Notes: a model not told the origin generated them from the letters alone. A stretch of 64,000 bases of DNA from UBA6522 sp965221035 (GCA_965221035.1 OZ244860.1:1364001-1428000), one strand, 5' to 3'; positions 17,056 through 26,734 are shown, counted from the first letter of the stretch. Translations and numbers: made by a program.

Positions 17056-17730
17056 CTATTCGCCGGTGCGCTCCGAGGCCACCAACTCGTCGATCAGCTC
17101 CATCAGGGTGGGATAGTCCCCCGCCGAGGACGCCGAGGCGGAATACTTGCCGTTGACGATGACCGCCGGCACGCTGGAAATCCGGTAGCGCCGGGACAGT
17201 TCGTCGGCGCGTTGCAGACGGGTGTGCACGGCAAATGAATTGAACGCACCGGAGAACTCTTCCTCGGTGACGCCGAACTGTCCGAAGAAGTCCTGCAAAG
17301 CCTGCTCGCTGTTGAGCGGATTGCCGTTCACGTGGATTTCCCGAAAGATCGGTGTGTGTATCTCATCGACGATACCGAGTACTTCCGCCGCGTAGTACGC
17401 ACGGGCATGCAGCTGCAGCAGTGGATTCCAGACAGCGGGAACACGCACGAAACTCACGTCGGGCGCAAGATCCTCCTTCCAGCTTTCCAGGTACGGATCG
17501 AACGTGTAGCAGTGCGGGCACCCGTACCAGAAGACCTCGCACACCTCGATCATGTCCGGACCGGAACTGGTGGGTTGCGTGGGCGAAAGGCGGTCGTAGT
17601 GCCTGCCGAGTTCGAACCGCTCCGATGTGATGGCCCCCTCACCCTGGGCGAGTGCCTGCCCGCCGGTCAAGGCGAGCAAAACGACCAGTACCGGCGCGAC
17701 GGCCCGGCTCAAACGTTTTCTGTTGAACAC
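17056..17730 (-). CDS. dsbA: Thiol:disulfide interchange protein DsbA
   Basis: DsbA introduces disulfide bonds into periplasmic proteins. The precursor (224 aa) has a signal peptide ending near ALAQ. The thioredoxin-like active site is FWYGCPHC (Cys71, Cys74), and the cis-Pro loop is RISSVPAVIVNGKY. The GTG start at 17730 follows AAGGAG with good spacing; the longer frame upstream lacks support. It lies next to cytochrome c4, as in pseudomonads. Confidence 0.93.
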   Translation of the reverse strand: MFNRKRLSRAVAPVLVVLLALTGGQALAQGEGAITSERFELGRHYDRLSPTQPTSSGPDMIEVCEVFWYGCPHCYTFDPYLESWKEDLAPDVSFVRVPAVWNPLLQLHARAYYAAEVLGIVDEIHTPIFREIHVNGNPLNSEQALQDFFGQFGVTEEEFSGAFNSFAVHTRLQRADELSRRYRISSVPAVIVNGKYSASASSAGDYPTLMELIDELVASERTGE

Positions 17731-17815
17731 TTTCGACTCCTTCGGCACCTTGTGCCGCAGCAACTCATGGTGCCGCATCCGGTTGATTCGACACTGGGGC
17801 CTGCAAGACCCAGTC

Positions 17816-17862
17816 TTTACTTAACGCAACCCCTGCACCTTTACTTAACGCAAACCCTGCAC
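17816..17862. repeat. 24-bp tandem duplication over the cytochrome c4 stop codon
   Basis: TTTACTTAACGCAAcCCCTGCAC occurs at 17816 and 17840 with one mismatch. The right copy contains the stop and last codons of the cytochrome c4 gene; the left copy repeats them just after the stop. It is harmless to the protein and looks like a recent slippage event. Confidence 0.8.
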
Positions 17863-18501
17863 GTAACTCGACACGGCCAGAATCTCGTCCTCCAGCATGA
17901 TTTCCGTGATGGTGCGCATCGGCTGGTTCTGCGCGGCGTCCGACTGGCGTGTCCCCGCCGCGTAGGCCCTGAGCGTATTCGCCGTGTAGGTGGCATGCTG
18001 GCCCTGAAGCACCGGATACGCCGCCAGGGGATTGCCCCTGCCGGACGGGCCATGGCAGGCGACGCAAGCCACCACGCCCCGCTCGGGGACACCGCTGCGG
18101 TAGATGCTCTCGCCCAGGGAAACCAGCTCCGGGTCCGCGCCGCCGGGAATGATCGTCTGAACTTCGTAGTAGGCGGCCAGGTCCAGCATGTCCTGTTCGC
18201 TCAGACCGGCCGCAAAATTGGTCATGAGAACATCGTCGCGCTCGCCGGTCTGGTAGGCGCGCAATTGCCTGACGGTGTAGGCGGCGTGCTGGCCCGCCAG
18301 ACTGGGCCACTCCGCGGTGATGCTGTTCCCGTCCACGCCGTGACAGGCGGCACAGACGGCCGACTTGGCCTGCCCGTCGGCGACGGATCCGACCGGCGCC
18401 TGGGCCCAGCCCGACTGCATGCACATCCATGCCGCGGCGATTGCCGATACCGCCCGGACGACGGCGCGTGCGTCAACAGTTGACCGCATTGAATCTCTCA
18501 T
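17845..18501 (-). CDS. cc4: Cytochrome c4 (diheme, periplasmic)
   Basis: A diheme cytochrome that passes electrons to terminal oxidases. Heme-binding motifs CAACH (Cys50-His54) and CVACH (Cys146-His150) sit in two homologous halves after a signal peptide ending near GWAQA. SLAGQHAAYTVRQLRAYQTG and VLQGQHATYTANTLRAYAAG are the paired repeats of the two lobes. The ATG at 18501 gives 218 aa; ATG 18489 is the alternative. The gene order engB / c4 / dsbA is conserved in gammaproteobacteria. Confidence 0.92.
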   Translation of the reverse strand: MRDSMRSTVDARAVVRAVSAIAAAWMCMQSGWAQAPVGSVADGQAKSAVCAACHGVDGNSITAEWPSLAGQHAAYTVRQLRAYQTGERDDVLMTNFAAGLSEQDMLDLAAYYEVQTIIPGGADPELVSLGESIYRSGVPERGVVACVACHGPSGRGNPLAAYPVLQGQHATYTANTLRAYAAGTRQSDAAQNQPMRTITEIMLEDEILAVSSYVQGLR

Positions 18502-18608
18502 GTCTGGAATTCCGCGCTTGCAGAGCGCCGGGAAATTGTACACTAGCCGAAATTCCCAACCAACGATCATTTCCGCCCGGGACGAGCCGCCCGCCTGCGC
18601 ATGCTGCC

Positions 18609-19193
18609 TTGAACGCCAGTTTCCTGACAAGCGCCCGCGAACCGGCGCAGTTCCCCAACGACTCGGGCCGCGAAGTCGCCGTGGCCGGCCGCTCCAATTC
18701 GGGCAAGTCCTCGGCGATCAACGCCCTGGTGGGGCGGCGAAACCTGGCGCGGACCGGCAAGACGCCGGGCCGCACGCAACTGATCAATTTCTTCGGGGTC
18801 GGAGAAGACCGGCGCCTGGTGGACCTTCCGGGTTACGGTTACGCCAAGGTTCCGGAATCCGTGCGGCGATCCTGGCGCCACCTGCTGGAGAGCTACTTCC
18901 GCCGGCGCCGGTCCCTGGTAGGACTCCTGGTCACCGTGGACATCCGCCGCGGCCTCAATGAGCTGGACGGCGTCATGCTGGAATGGGCGCAGGCCTCCGG
19001 CATTCCGGCCACCGTTCTGCTGACCAAGGCGGACAAGCTCAGCCGTGGAGCGGCACAGTCCCACCACCTGAAACTCGCGGCAGAGCTGCCGGAAACGGTG
19101 AACGCGCTGCCCTTCTCGGCCACCAGACGGCTGGGCATCGAGGAAGCGAGGGCGCGCCTCACCGGTTGGCTGTGGCGAGAGCCCGTGGAATAA
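18609..19193 (+). CDS. engB: Ribosome biogenesis GTP-binding protein EngB/YsxC
   Basis: EngB is an essential GTPase for large-subunit assembly. G1 GRSNSGKSSAINAL, G2 TPGRTQLINFF, G3 DLPGYGYAKV and G4 LLTKADKLS are all present; 194 aa is the normal size. No ATG lies near the conserved N-terminus, so a TTG at 18609 (LNASFLTSA) is taken; an in-frame extension farther upstream would overlap the divergent c4 gene. The stop codon abuts the terminator of the opposite-strand polA transcript. Confidence 0.92.
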   Translation: MNASFLTSAREPAQFPNDSGREVAVAGRSNSGKSSAINALVGRRNLARTGKTPGRTQLINFFGVGEDRRLVDLPGYGYAKVPESVRRSWRHLLESYFRRRRSLVGLLVTVDIRRGLNELDGVMLEWAQASGIPATVLLTKADKLSRGAAQSHHLKLAAELPETVNALPFSATRRLGIEEARARLTGWLWREPVE

Positions 19194-19232
19194 AAAAAAC
19201 CCCGGGCGCGAACTCTGTCGTCACACCCGGGG
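19192..19232 (-). terminator. Rho-independent terminator for the polA transcript
   Basis: CCCCGGG (19200-19206) pairs with CCCGGGG (19226-19232). On the minus strand the stem is followed by eight Ts, so it ends transcription coming from polA, about 190 bp beyond its stop. The T-run on the minus strand overlaps the stop codon of engB on the other strand. Confidence 0.75.
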
Positions 19233-19262
19233 CAGGATTGCCCGGCAGGGGTACCGGGCTTC

Positions 19263-19288
19263 TGCCCGCTAAGGGAGGATAGCGGGCG
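19263..19288. terminator. Second hairpin downstream of polA
   Basis: GCCCGCTA pairs perfectly with TAGCGGGC around an 8-base loop. It has no T-tract, and may assist the main terminator or stabilise the 3' end of the polA message. Confidence 0.4.
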
Positions 19289-19420
19289 GGCACGCTCCAA
19301 GTAATTGGTTTGTCCCCGCTCCACCAGAAAAGTTCCCGCTTCCGAATGGTTTTCTCGGTTGCCCTTGAAAGACCCCGATTCGCCTCCTCCCAGTTGCCCG
19401 ATAACCCGGGACGCAGTGGG

Positions 19421-22102
19421 CTAATGCGCCTCGTCCCAGTTGCCGCCCAGGTCCCAGTCAACCTTCAGCGGCACCTCGAGCGCGGCGGCCGACTTCATGA
19501 TCCGCTCCACTTCCGCGGCAATGTCCCCGGCGGTGTCCCGGGCGACCTCCAGCACCAGTTCGTCGTGGACCTGCATGATCAGCCTGGCGTCGGCTCCGCT
19601 GTCTTCGATCCACCGGTCCACCATGATCATGGCCCGCTTGATGATGTCCGCCGCCGTTCCCTGCATGGGCGCGTTGATGGCGCTGCGTTCCGCGTACTGA
19701 CGGCGCTGAAAGTTGCGCGAGTTGATTTCCGGCAGGTACAGGCGCCGCCCGAACACGGTCGACACGAACTGGTCTTCCCGGGCCCGCTGCCGGGTTTCAT
19801 CCATGTAGCGCTTCACGCCGGGGTATCGGTCGAAGTACAGGTCCACATACTGCTGGGCGGCGCCGCGTTCGATCTTCAGTTGCCGGGCAAGGCCGAACGA
19901 CGACATTCCGTAAATCAGACCGAAGTTGATGGCTTTCGCCGCTCGCCGCTGTTCCGCCGAGACACCGCCGTCGCCGACTTCGAATACTTCGGCCGCCGTG
20001 GCGCCATGAATGTCCTCGTCCCGGGCGAACGCGCCCAGCAAACCTTCGTCGCCGGACAGGTGCGCCATGATGCGCAGCTCGATCTGGGAGTAGTCGGCCG
20101 CCAGCAGCCGGTACCCTTCCGGCGCAACGAAGGCCTGGCGGATCCTGCGCCCCTCCGGGGTGCGCACGGGTATGTTCTGGAGGTTGGGATCCGCGGACGA
20201 CAGCCGTCCGGTCGCCGCCACGGCCTGGTGGTAGGAAGTGTGGATCCGGCCCGTATGCGGGTTGACCTCCAACGGCAACTTGTCGGTATAGGTGGACTTG
20301 AGCTTGGACAGTCCCCGGTACTCCAGGATCAGTTCCGGCATCTCGTAGCCGTCGCGGGCCAGCTCCTGGAGGACGCGTTCCGCCGTGGACGGCTGTCCCT
20401 TGGGCGTCTTGACCTTGCTTTCGATCCCCAGTCGATTGAAGAGGATCTCCTGCAACTGCTTTGGAGAGTCCAGGTTGAAGGGGCCATCGGCCAGCTCGTA
20501 CGCCTGTGCCACCACCCTTGAGATGGAGTCGGCCAGTTCCCGGCTCTGGCGGTGCAGCATGTCCTTGTCGACCAGCACGCCGGTGTATTCCATTTTCCGC
20601 AGCACCGGAACCAGCGGCTGCTCGATCTCCGTGTAGAGCCTTTCCAGATCCGGAACCTCCTTCAGCGCCGGCCACAGCTTGTGGTGCAGGCGCAGGGTGA
20701 TGTCGGCGTCCTGGGCGGCATACGGCCCGGCGTCATCGAGGCTGACTTCCTCGAAACCGATCTGCCTTGCGCCCTTGCCGGCGATCTCCTCGTACTTCGT
20801 GGTCTGCACGCCCAGGTAGCGCGCCGCGACCGAGTCCATGTCGTGGCGGGTCGCGGTGGAATTGAGCACGAAGGATTCCAGCATCGTGTCGCGAGCCATC
20901 CCCCGCAGCCGGATGCCGTGATTCCTCAATACATGGGCGTCGTACTTGAGGTGGTGTCCCACCTTCTTCGCATCGCTTTCGAGCCACGGCTTGAGGCGCC
21001 CGAGCACGTACTCCCTGGTTAGCTGCTCCGGCGCCCCCGGGTACCGGTGCGCCACCGGGATGTAGGCGGCGCTCAGCGGTTCCACGGACACGGAAAGACC
21101 CACGATTTCCGCCTGCATGTAGTCGAGGCTGGTGGTCTCGGTATCCAGCGCGACCAGGTCCGCCGCCTCGATCCTGCCCATCCAGTCCTCGAAGTCCTCC
21201 TCGGTGAGCACCGTCGCGTAACTCACCTCCGCTTCTTCGGCCTCCATCGCACCCTGGCCGTCGGGCACGCGAGCGAGCAGGCTGCGCAACTCCAGCCGCT
21301 CGAAGAGCGCACGCAGCCGGTCGGCATCCGGCGCGCGCGGCTTCAACTCGTCCAGCGTGAGCGGCAACTCCACGTCCCGGACGATGGTGACCAGCTGCCT
21401 GTACAGGGGCAGGACCTCCAGGTTCTCGCGAAGCCGGTTGCCGACCGCGCCGCCGACCTCGTCGGCGCGCTCCATCAACGTGTCCAGGTCGCCGAATTGG
21501 TCCAGCCACTTCACGGCGGTCTTCGGGCCCACCTTCGGGATGCCGGGGATGTTGTCGACGCTGTCGCCCACAAGCGCCAGGTAGTCGACCATCCGGTCGG
21601 GCGCGACACCGAATTTCTCGCGTACGCCCTCCGGGCCCATTTCGGTCCCGCTCATGGTATTGACCAGCGATGTCCGCTCGTCCACCAGCTGGGCCATGTC
21701 CTTGTCGGAGGTGGAGATGACCGTTGTCAGACCGGCGCGGCTGGCCTTGTCCGCCAGGGTTCCGATGACATCGTCCGCCTCCACGCCAGCAACGCGGAGA
21801 ACGGCCAGTCCCATGGCTTCGACCGCCTCCAGCGTGGGTTCGATCTGCGCCTTGAGATCCGGCGGAAACGGCGGGCGATTGGCCTTGTATTCGCCGTAGA
21901 GCTCGTCACGAAAGGTCTTGCCCGGCGCGTCGAAGACCACCGCGACGCGCTCCGGCCCGTAGTCGTCCAGCAACTTGTAGAGCATGCTCAGCACGCCCCG
22001 GACCGCACCCGTGGGCTCTCCCTTGCTGGTCGTCAGGGGGGGCAGCGCATAGAAGGCGCGGAACAGGTAACCCATTCCATCGACGAGCACCAGGGGTTTC
22101 AT
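19421..22102 (-). CDS. polA: DNA polymerase I
   Basis: A full-length 893-aa enzyme for repair and Okazaki-fragment processing. The order is: 5'-3' exonuclease domain (about 1-290, LVDGMGYLFRAFYAL, DDVIGTLADKA, GDSVDNIPGIPKVGPKTA); 3'-5' exonuclease domain with the DxE motif ALDTETTSLDYM, so proofreading residues appear intact; and polymerase domain with motif A DYSQIELRIMAHLSGD, O-helix RRAAKAINFGLIYGMSSFG and motif C MQVHDELVLE. Start MKPLVLVDG at 22102 is chosen; an Arg-rich in-frame extension to 22183 overlaps lptM and is unlikely. Confidence 0.96.
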   Translation of the reverse strand: MKPLVLVDGMGYLFRAFYALPPLTTSKGEPTGAVRGVLSMLYKLLDDYGPERVAVVFDAPGKTFRDELYGEYKANRPPFPPDLKAQIEPTLEAVEAMGLAVLRVAGVEADDVIGTLADKASRAGLTTVISTSDKDMAQLVDERTSLVNTMSGTEMGPEGVREKFGVAPDRMVDYLALVGDSVDNIPGIPKVGPKTAVKWLDQFGDLDTLMERADEVGGAVGNRLRENLEVLPLYRQLVTIVRDVELPLTLDELKPRAPDADRLRALFERLELRSLLARVPDGQGAMEAEEAEVSYATVLTEEDFEDWMGRIEAADLVALDTETTSLDYMQAEIVGLSVSVEPLSAAYIPVAHRYPGAPEQLTREYVLGRLKPWLESDAKKVGHHLKYDAHVLRNHGIRLRGMARDTMLESFVLNSTATRHDMDSVAARYLGVQTTKYEEIAGKGARQIGFEEVSLDDAGPYAAQDADITLRLHHKLWPALKEVPDLERLYTEIEQPLVPVLRKMEYTGVLVDKDMLHRQSRELADSISRVVAQAYELADGPFNLDSPKQLQEILFNRLGIESKVKTPKGQPSTAERVLQELARDGYEMPELILEYRGLSKLKSTYTDKLPLEVNPHTGRIHTSYHQAVAATGRLSSADPNLQNIPVRTPEGRRIRQAFVAPEGYRLLAADYSQIELRIMAHLSGDEGLLGAFARDEDIHGATAAEVFEVGDGGVSAEQRRAAKAINFGLIYGMSSFGLARQLKIERGAAQQYVDLYFDRYPGVKRYMDETRQRAREDQFVSTVFGRRLYLPEINSRNFQRRQYAERSAINAPMQGTAADIIKRAMIMVDRWIEDSGADARLIMQVHDELVLEVARDTAGDIAAEVERIMKSAAALEVPLKVDWDLGGNWDEAH

Positions 22103-22112
22103 ATACCGCGCC

Positions 22113-22325
22113 CTATTCCTCGTCCTCGCCGGACTCCTGGTCCTCGCCAGACTCCTGGTCCTCTTCCGAGACTTGTTCGCCAACAGCCGGGGCGGTCGTG
22201 ACCTCGACGTCGCCGGCCGGCAGCGTCAAGGGCCCCCGCTGGCCGCAGCCCGCCAGCGAACCAGCCGCGATCAACGCCGCGAAACCCTGCCGCCAGTCAA
22301 TGGAGGCGGCGTACCGGTCCCTCAC
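22113..22325 (-). CDS. lptM: LPS translocon maturation chaperone LptM (YifL-like lipoprotein)
   Basis: A 70-aa lipoprotein with lipobox SLAGC followed by the LptM signature CGQRGPLTLP. LptM helps LptD reach its correct disulfide state in the outer-membrane LPS translocon. The GTG at 22325 follows GGGGAAGGAAT. The C-terminus contains a doubled acidic repeat EDQESGEDQESGED. It lies between argH and polA on the same strand. Confidence 0.85.
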   Translation of the reverse strand: MRDRYAASIDWRQGFAALIAAGSLAGCGQRGPLTLPAGDVEVTTAPAVGEQVSEEDQESGEDQESGEDEE

Positions 22326-22399
22326 ATTCCTTCCCCGGTGCAAGACCTTCAGTTTAGCGAACCAGCGAGTCAAACGGGGCATCACGTGACGGCGGGGCA

Positions 22400-23590
22400 T
22401 CACGTCTCCGCATCCAGGGCATCGGCCACCCTGCGGTAAGCCTCCCGAAACGGGATGCCTTCGTTGACCGCAAGCGTGGTGGCGCGTTGCGCGGCGTGCA
22501 GTTCCTCGCCCAGGCGGATGTTCTCCGGCCGGAAGACGACTCCGGCCAAGGCATGCGCCATGATCCCGAGGGTATCGTGCGCCAGGTCCACCGCGCGAAA
22601 CAGGGGCGCCTTCAGTCTCTGCAGGTCACGCTGATAACCGGAATTGAGCTTGCCGGTGATGGCCAGGGTCTCGTTGAGCGCCCCGACAGCCACGGCGCCG
22701 GCGCCGCGAACCAGTTCGAACACGTCTGGATTGCGCTTCTGCGGCATGATGGACGAGCCGGTCGTCATGTCGTCCGGCAGCGATACGAACGAGAACTCCT
22801 CGGTGTAGAACAGCAACAGGTCCGCGGCCAGCCGACCCAGGTCGCCGAGCAGCAGAGTGATCTCGAAAACGAGCGCGGCTTCGGCCTTGCCCCGGCTGAG
22901 CTGAACCGCGGTCACGGGCTCCTGGTTGGACGCGAAACCCAGCGCTTCGCGGGTGCCTTCCCGGTCCAGCGCCACGCCCGGCGTGCCGAAGCCTGCCGCC
23001 GACCCCAGCGGATTCTTGTCCGCGCGCCGCACGGCATCCCGAAGACTCAGGGCATCGTCGCGCAATTCCGCGGCGAATCCCCCGGCCCATAGCCGTACCG
23101 AGCTCGGCATCGCCGGCTGCATGTGGGTATAGCCGGGCAACGCCACATCGCCCTGGCGTTCGGCCAGCGCGTCGAGCGCTTCCGCCACCGCCACCGCACC
23201 ATCGGCCAGCGAGGCGGCGGTGTCCTTGAGGTAGAGGCGCAGCGCCGCCAGCACCTGATCGTTCCTGGAGCGCCCCAGGTGCACCCGCGCGCCCGCCGGA
23301 CCGACGAGGTCCACGAGTCGCGACTCCAGCGCGCCGTGCACATCCTCGTCCGGCAGGTCGATGGCCCATGCGCCGCGGGCGTGCTGCTCCGCCAACCCGG
23401 TCAGACCGCGGCAGATCGCTTCGCAGTCCGCGTCGCTCAGGAGGCCCTGGCCGTTGAGCATCTTGACGTGCGCAATGGAGGCGCGGACATCGTAGGCCAC
23501 CAGCCGCGCGTCCAGCCGATAATCCTCGCCCGCGGTGTAGCGCAGGATGCGTTCGTCCAGCGGCCCGCCCTTGTCCCACAGCCGCGTCAT
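22400..23590 (-). CDS. argH: Argininosuccinate lyase
   Basis: It splits argininosuccinate into arginine and fumarate, the last step of arginine synthesis. The fumarase/lyase signature TGSSIMPQKRNPDVFEL contains the catalytic loop; LGRSRNDQVLAALRLYL and GYTHMQPAMPSS are also family motifs. At 396 aa it is shorter than the usual 455, being trimmed at the N-terminal and C-terminal domains. It overlaps argB by 4 bp and is the last of the arg operon. Confidence 0.94.
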   Translation of the reverse strand: MTRLWDKGGPLDERILRYTAGEDYRLDARLVAYDVRASIAHVKMLNGQGLLSDADCEAICRGLTGLAEQHARGAWAIDLPDEDVHGALESRLVDLVGPAGARVHLGRSRNDQVLAALRLYLKDTAASLADGAVAVAEALDALAERQGDVALPGYTHMQPAMPSSVRLWAGGFAAELRDDALSLRDAVRRADKNPLGSAAGFGTPGVALDREGTREALGFASNQEPVTAVQLSRGKAEAALVFEITLLLGDLGRLAADLLLFYTEEFSFVSLPDDMTTGSSIMPQKRNPDVFELVRGAGAVAVGALNETLAITGKLNSGYQRDLQRLKAPLFRAVDLAHDTLGIMAHALAGVVFRPENIRLGEELHAAQRATTLAVNEGIPFREAYRRVADALDAET

Positions 23591-24531
23591 GGCGGCTCGG
23601 CCTGTTGTTCCGCCGGGCTCAGGTTGCGGATGTCGTTGACCACCAGCGTGCCCGTGCCCTCGTTGGTGAAGACTTCCAGCAGAAGGCTGTCCGGCAACTT
23701 CCAGGAGATCACGTGGACACGGGAAACTCCGCCGCGCAGGGCGTTCTCGATGGCGGCCGCCTTGGGCAGCATGCCGTCGGTGAGAAGGCCCTCCCGGCGC
23801 AACCTGCCGAGCCCGGCTACGTCCAGGTAGGAGATCACCGAACGCGGGTCGTCGATGGATTCCAGGATCCCCGGCTCCCCCGTGGCAAGTATGAGCTTTT
23901 CCGCGTCGAGGGCATCGGCGATGGCCGCCGCCACCGTGTCCGCGTTGATGTTGAGCAGTGTCCCCGACTCGTCCGCCGACAGCGGGCTGACGATGGGAAC
24001 CAGGTCATCATCCAGTTGCTTGAGCAGGATGCCCGCGTCTACTTCGTCGATATCGCCCACGAAGCCGTAGTCCACCGTCTCGCCGGAGTCGCCGTCGACC
24101 GCCACCGGCGGTCGGCGGTGGGCCTTGATGAGCCCCGCGTCCACGCCGCTGATGCCGACGGCGGCAAGTTCAAGGTCCCTGCACGCCGCGAGGATCCGGG
24201 TGTTGATCTGCCCGTTGAGGACCATGGTCGCGACTTCGAGCGAGCGCCGACCGGTGATCCGCCGGCCCTGGACGAACTCGCTGGTGACACCCAGCGATCT
24301 GGCCAGTTCCGTGGACTGCGGGCCGCCGCCGTGCACCACGACCACGCGGATGCCGACACCCTGCAGGATGCCCACCTGCTCCATCAGCGCCCGCGTCCCC
24401 TCCGCCGAAACGAAGGCGTCGCCGCCGGCCTTGAGCACGAATACCTTGTGCTTGAACATGCGGACATAGGGCACCGCGCGCTTCAGCGCCTGTACCGTGA
24501 TCGCTCGTTCGTCCCTGCTCAACGGACGCAT
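23587..24531 (-). CDS. argB: Acetylglutamate kinase
   Basis: It phosphorylates N-acetylglutamate. The amino-acid kinase motifs are FVLKAGGDAF (phosphate-binding Lys), VVVVHGGGPQ and ILATGEPGILESIDDP, with NINADTVAAAIADALDAEKL. At 314 aa it has an N-terminal helix extension as in arginine-regulated hexameric kinases and the xanthomonad form, but no fused acetyltransferase. It overlaps argH by 4 bp and lies about 50 bp after argF'. Confidence 0.92.
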   Translation of the reverse strand: MRPLSRDERAITVQALKRAVPYVRMFKHKVFVLKAGGDAFVSAEGTRALMEQVGILQGVGIRVVVVHGGGPQSTELARSLGVTSEFVQGRRITGRRSLEVATMVLNGQINTRILAACRDLELAAVGISGVDAGLIKAHRRPPVAVDGDSGETVDYGFVGDIDEVDAGILLKQLDDDLVPIVSPLSADESGTLLNINADTVAAAIADALDAEKLILATGEPGILESIDDPRSVISYLDVAGLGRLRREGLLTDGMLPKAAAIENALRGGVSRVHVISWKLPDSLLLEVFTNEGTGTLVVNDIRNLSPAEQQAEPP

Positions 24532-24584
24532 GTCCTACTCCTCGTCAACCGTCATGGGGGTAGACTTCATCGTGCCGGTCCCGT

Positions 24585-25586
24585 TCAACCCTTCATCAGC
24601 CGGTAGAGAACCGCCATCTGCGCCAGCATGCGGTTGCGCGCTTGCGGAACCACGACGCTGCGCGGCCCGTCCAGGATCGCATCGGACACCACCACGCCCC
24701 GGCGCACCGGCAGGCAGTGCATGAATCGGCAGTCCTCCCGGGCCGGCTCGAACCAGGGTTCGTCCACACACCACTCCAGAAGATCCTCCCTGAGGGCCTG
24801 ATCTCCCGGCCGGTCGCCATAATGCACCGTCGACGACCAGGACTTGGCATAGATGACATGCGCGCCCTCCATGGCTTCGCGCCGGTCGTCGGTTTCGTGG
24901 ATGCTGCCACCGGAAGCTTCGGCCAATTGGCGGGCCTGGTCCATGATCGGAGGCGGCAGCTCGAATCCGGGCGGCCGCAACACCGTCACGTCCATGCCGC
25001 GCTGGCCGGCCATGCGCACCGCGGCGGAAGGAACGGCCAGTGGCAGGGCCAGGGGATGATACGCCCAGGAAAGCACGAATTTGCCGCCCCGGGCCGGCAC
25101 GCCCAGGTCGTCCAGGGTCTTCCAGTCCGCCAGACTCTGGCAGGGATGCTGGATGGCCGACTCCATGTTGATGAAGGGTACGTCCACCAGGGATACGAGA
25201 TTCTCGAATTCCGTATCCGCAAGGTCATCGTCCAGATTTCTCCGCTCGGCGAACGCGCGAATCCCGATGGCGTCGCCGTAGGAGGCGATCACCGGCACCG
25301 CCTCGCGAACGTGCTCGGCGGCGGCACCGTCCATCACGATCCCCGGACGCGTCTCAAGGCCGTGGATGGACATTTCCGGCGAGATCACGAACGATCCGCC
25401 ACCCAGCCGGGTCATGGCCGCCTGGAACGACGCCAGCGTCCGCAGCGAAGGGCTCAGAAACAGAAGCGAAAGGACCTTGCCCTCCAGGGCGCGGGGTTCC
25501 GGCCGGCGCTCCAGGCGGCAGGCCAGCTCCAGCAGGTCGGCGATTTCCGCAGCGTTGAAATCCGCAAGATCATTGAATCGTTTCAC
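24585..25586 (-). CDS. argF': N-acyl-ornithine carbamoyltransferase (ArgF', acetyl- or succinyl-ornithine type)
   Basis: Carbamoyl-phosphate motif SPSLRT, HPCQSLADWKTLDDLG (HPxQ) and HCLPVRRGVVVSD are conserved. FINMESAIQHPCQSLAD and the LETRPGIVMDGAAAEHVREA loop resemble xanthomonad acetylornithine carbamoyltransferase and Bacteroides succinylornithine carbamoyltransferase, not ordinary OTCase. This implies carbamoylation before deacylation and a need for an acetylcitrulline deacetylase, which is not in this window. The GTG at 25586 overlaps argD by 17 bp. Confidence 0.85.
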   Translation of the reverse strand: MKRFNDLADFNAAEIADLLELACRLERRPEPRALEGKVLSLLFLSPSLRTLASFQAAMTRLGGGSFVISPEMSIHGLETRPGIVMDGAAAEHVREAVPVIASYGDAIGIRAFAERRNLDDDLADTEFENLVSLVDVPFINMESAIQHPCQSLADWKTLDDLGVPARGGKFVLSWAYHPLALPLAVPSAAVRMAGQRGMDVTVLRPPGFELPPPIMDQARQLAEASGGSIHETDDRREAMEGAHVIYAKSWSSTVHYGDRPGDQALREDLLEWCVDEPWFEPAREDCRFMHCLPVRRGVVVSDAILDGPRSVVVPQARNRMLAQMAVLYRLMKG

Positions 25587-26727
25587 TACCGATCTCCTCC
25601 AGCGCCTCGGCGAGACGCGCGACATGTCGTGTTTCGAGAATGAGGGGCGGCAACAGCCGAAGCACGTGCGGATCGGCGCTGGTGCCGGTGAGAATGTCCT
25701 TGCCAAGCAGCGCATCGAGCACCGCCGCGGCTCGCGGAACCGTTCGCAGGCCGACCAGCAGGCCCGCCCCGCATATGCCGGTCACCGGACCCCGTACACA
25801 GTTTTCGCGGATGAATCGGGATGTCTCGCGCACCCGCGCCAGCAGGTTGTCCGATTCGATGACTTCAAGCACGGTGTTGACCGCCGCGCAGGCCAGCGGA
25901 CCGCCGCCGAAGGTGCTGCCCAGGGCCCCAAAGCCGATGTCGGCGGCCAATTCGGCGGTCATCAGCACCGCGGCGCACGGGAAACCGCCGCCCAGGCCCT
26001 TGGCTGCGGTCAGCAGGTCGGGGCGCACGCCGTAATGGTCGGCGCCGAACGGCGTACCGAGTCGGCCGACGCCGGTCTGCACCTCGTCCAGAATCAGCAG
26101 CGCGCCTTCCCGGTCGCAACCCTGCCGCGCGGCCGACATGAACCGCTCGGAAAAATCGAAGGCACCGGCAACGCCTTGCACCGGTTCGATGATCACCGCG
26201 GCGGTATCGGCGTCCACCGCCGCCTGGAGCGCATCGACATCGTTGCGGGGCACGAAGGTGACCTCGAACGGCGTCTGCGGAAAGCCGTACCAGGATTTCC
26301 CGGCTCCCCAGCTCACCGCCGCTGCGGCCGCGGTTCGGCCGTGAAACGCATGTTCCATGGCCACGACCCTTTTCCGGCCCGTGGACCGCACCGCGATCCG
26401 CAGCGCGTTCTCCACGGCCTCGGCGCCGCTGTTGACGAAGAACACCCTGGACAGCGGGTCCGGCGCGAAGGCCGCCAGACGTTCCGCGGCCTGGTCGCGG
26501 ATCTTCAGGGCCACGATGTTGCTCTGGAAGTGCAGCGTTGCCGCCTGTTGGCTGATCGCCTCGGTCAGGCGGGGGTGGGCGTAGCCCAGGGCGGCCACGG
26601 CGTGTCCGCCGTAGAGGTCCATGACGCGACGGCCGTTGGCGTCTTCGAGGTACACGCCCTTTCCGCTGGTGGACCGGAACGGTACCAGGGGGTAGACCTC
26701 GCTCAGGTTGGCGGGTTCAGGGGGCAT
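25570..26727 (-). CDS. argD: Acetylornithine aminotransferase
   Basis: A class III PLP-dependent aminotransferase of 385 aa making N-acetylornithine. The PLP site is visible as LLILDEVQTGVGRLG and the Lys loop PDLLTAAKGLGGGFP. FVNSGAEAVENALRIAVR binds the cofactor phosphate. It precedes argF' with overlapping ends; the region upstream separating it from argC holds a long inverted repeat. Confidence 0.93.
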   Translation of the reverse strand: MPPEPANLSEVYPLVPFRSTSGKGVYLEDANGRRVMDLYGGHAVAALGYAHPRLTEAISQQAATLHFQSNIVALKIRDQAAERLAAFAPDPLSRVFFVNSGAEAVENALRIAVRSTGRKRVVAMEHAFHGRTAAAAAVSWGAGKSWYGFPQTPFEVTFVPRNDVDALQAAVDADTAAVIIEPVQGVAGAFDFSERFMSAARQGCDREGALLILDEVQTGVGRLGTPFGADHYGVRPDLLTAAKGLGGGFPCAAVLMTAELAADIGFGALGSTFGGGPLACAAVNTVLEVIESDNLLARVRETSRFIRENCVRGPVTGICGAGLLVGLRTVPRAAAVLDALLGKDILTGTSADPHVLRLLPPLILETRHVARLAEALEEIGSETIQ

Positions 26728-26734
26728 TTTTCAC

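Noticed and set aside
19310..20521. Plus-strand frame of about 400 codons inside polA
   Set aside because: Antisense shadow of the DNA polymerase I gene, with no domain of its own.
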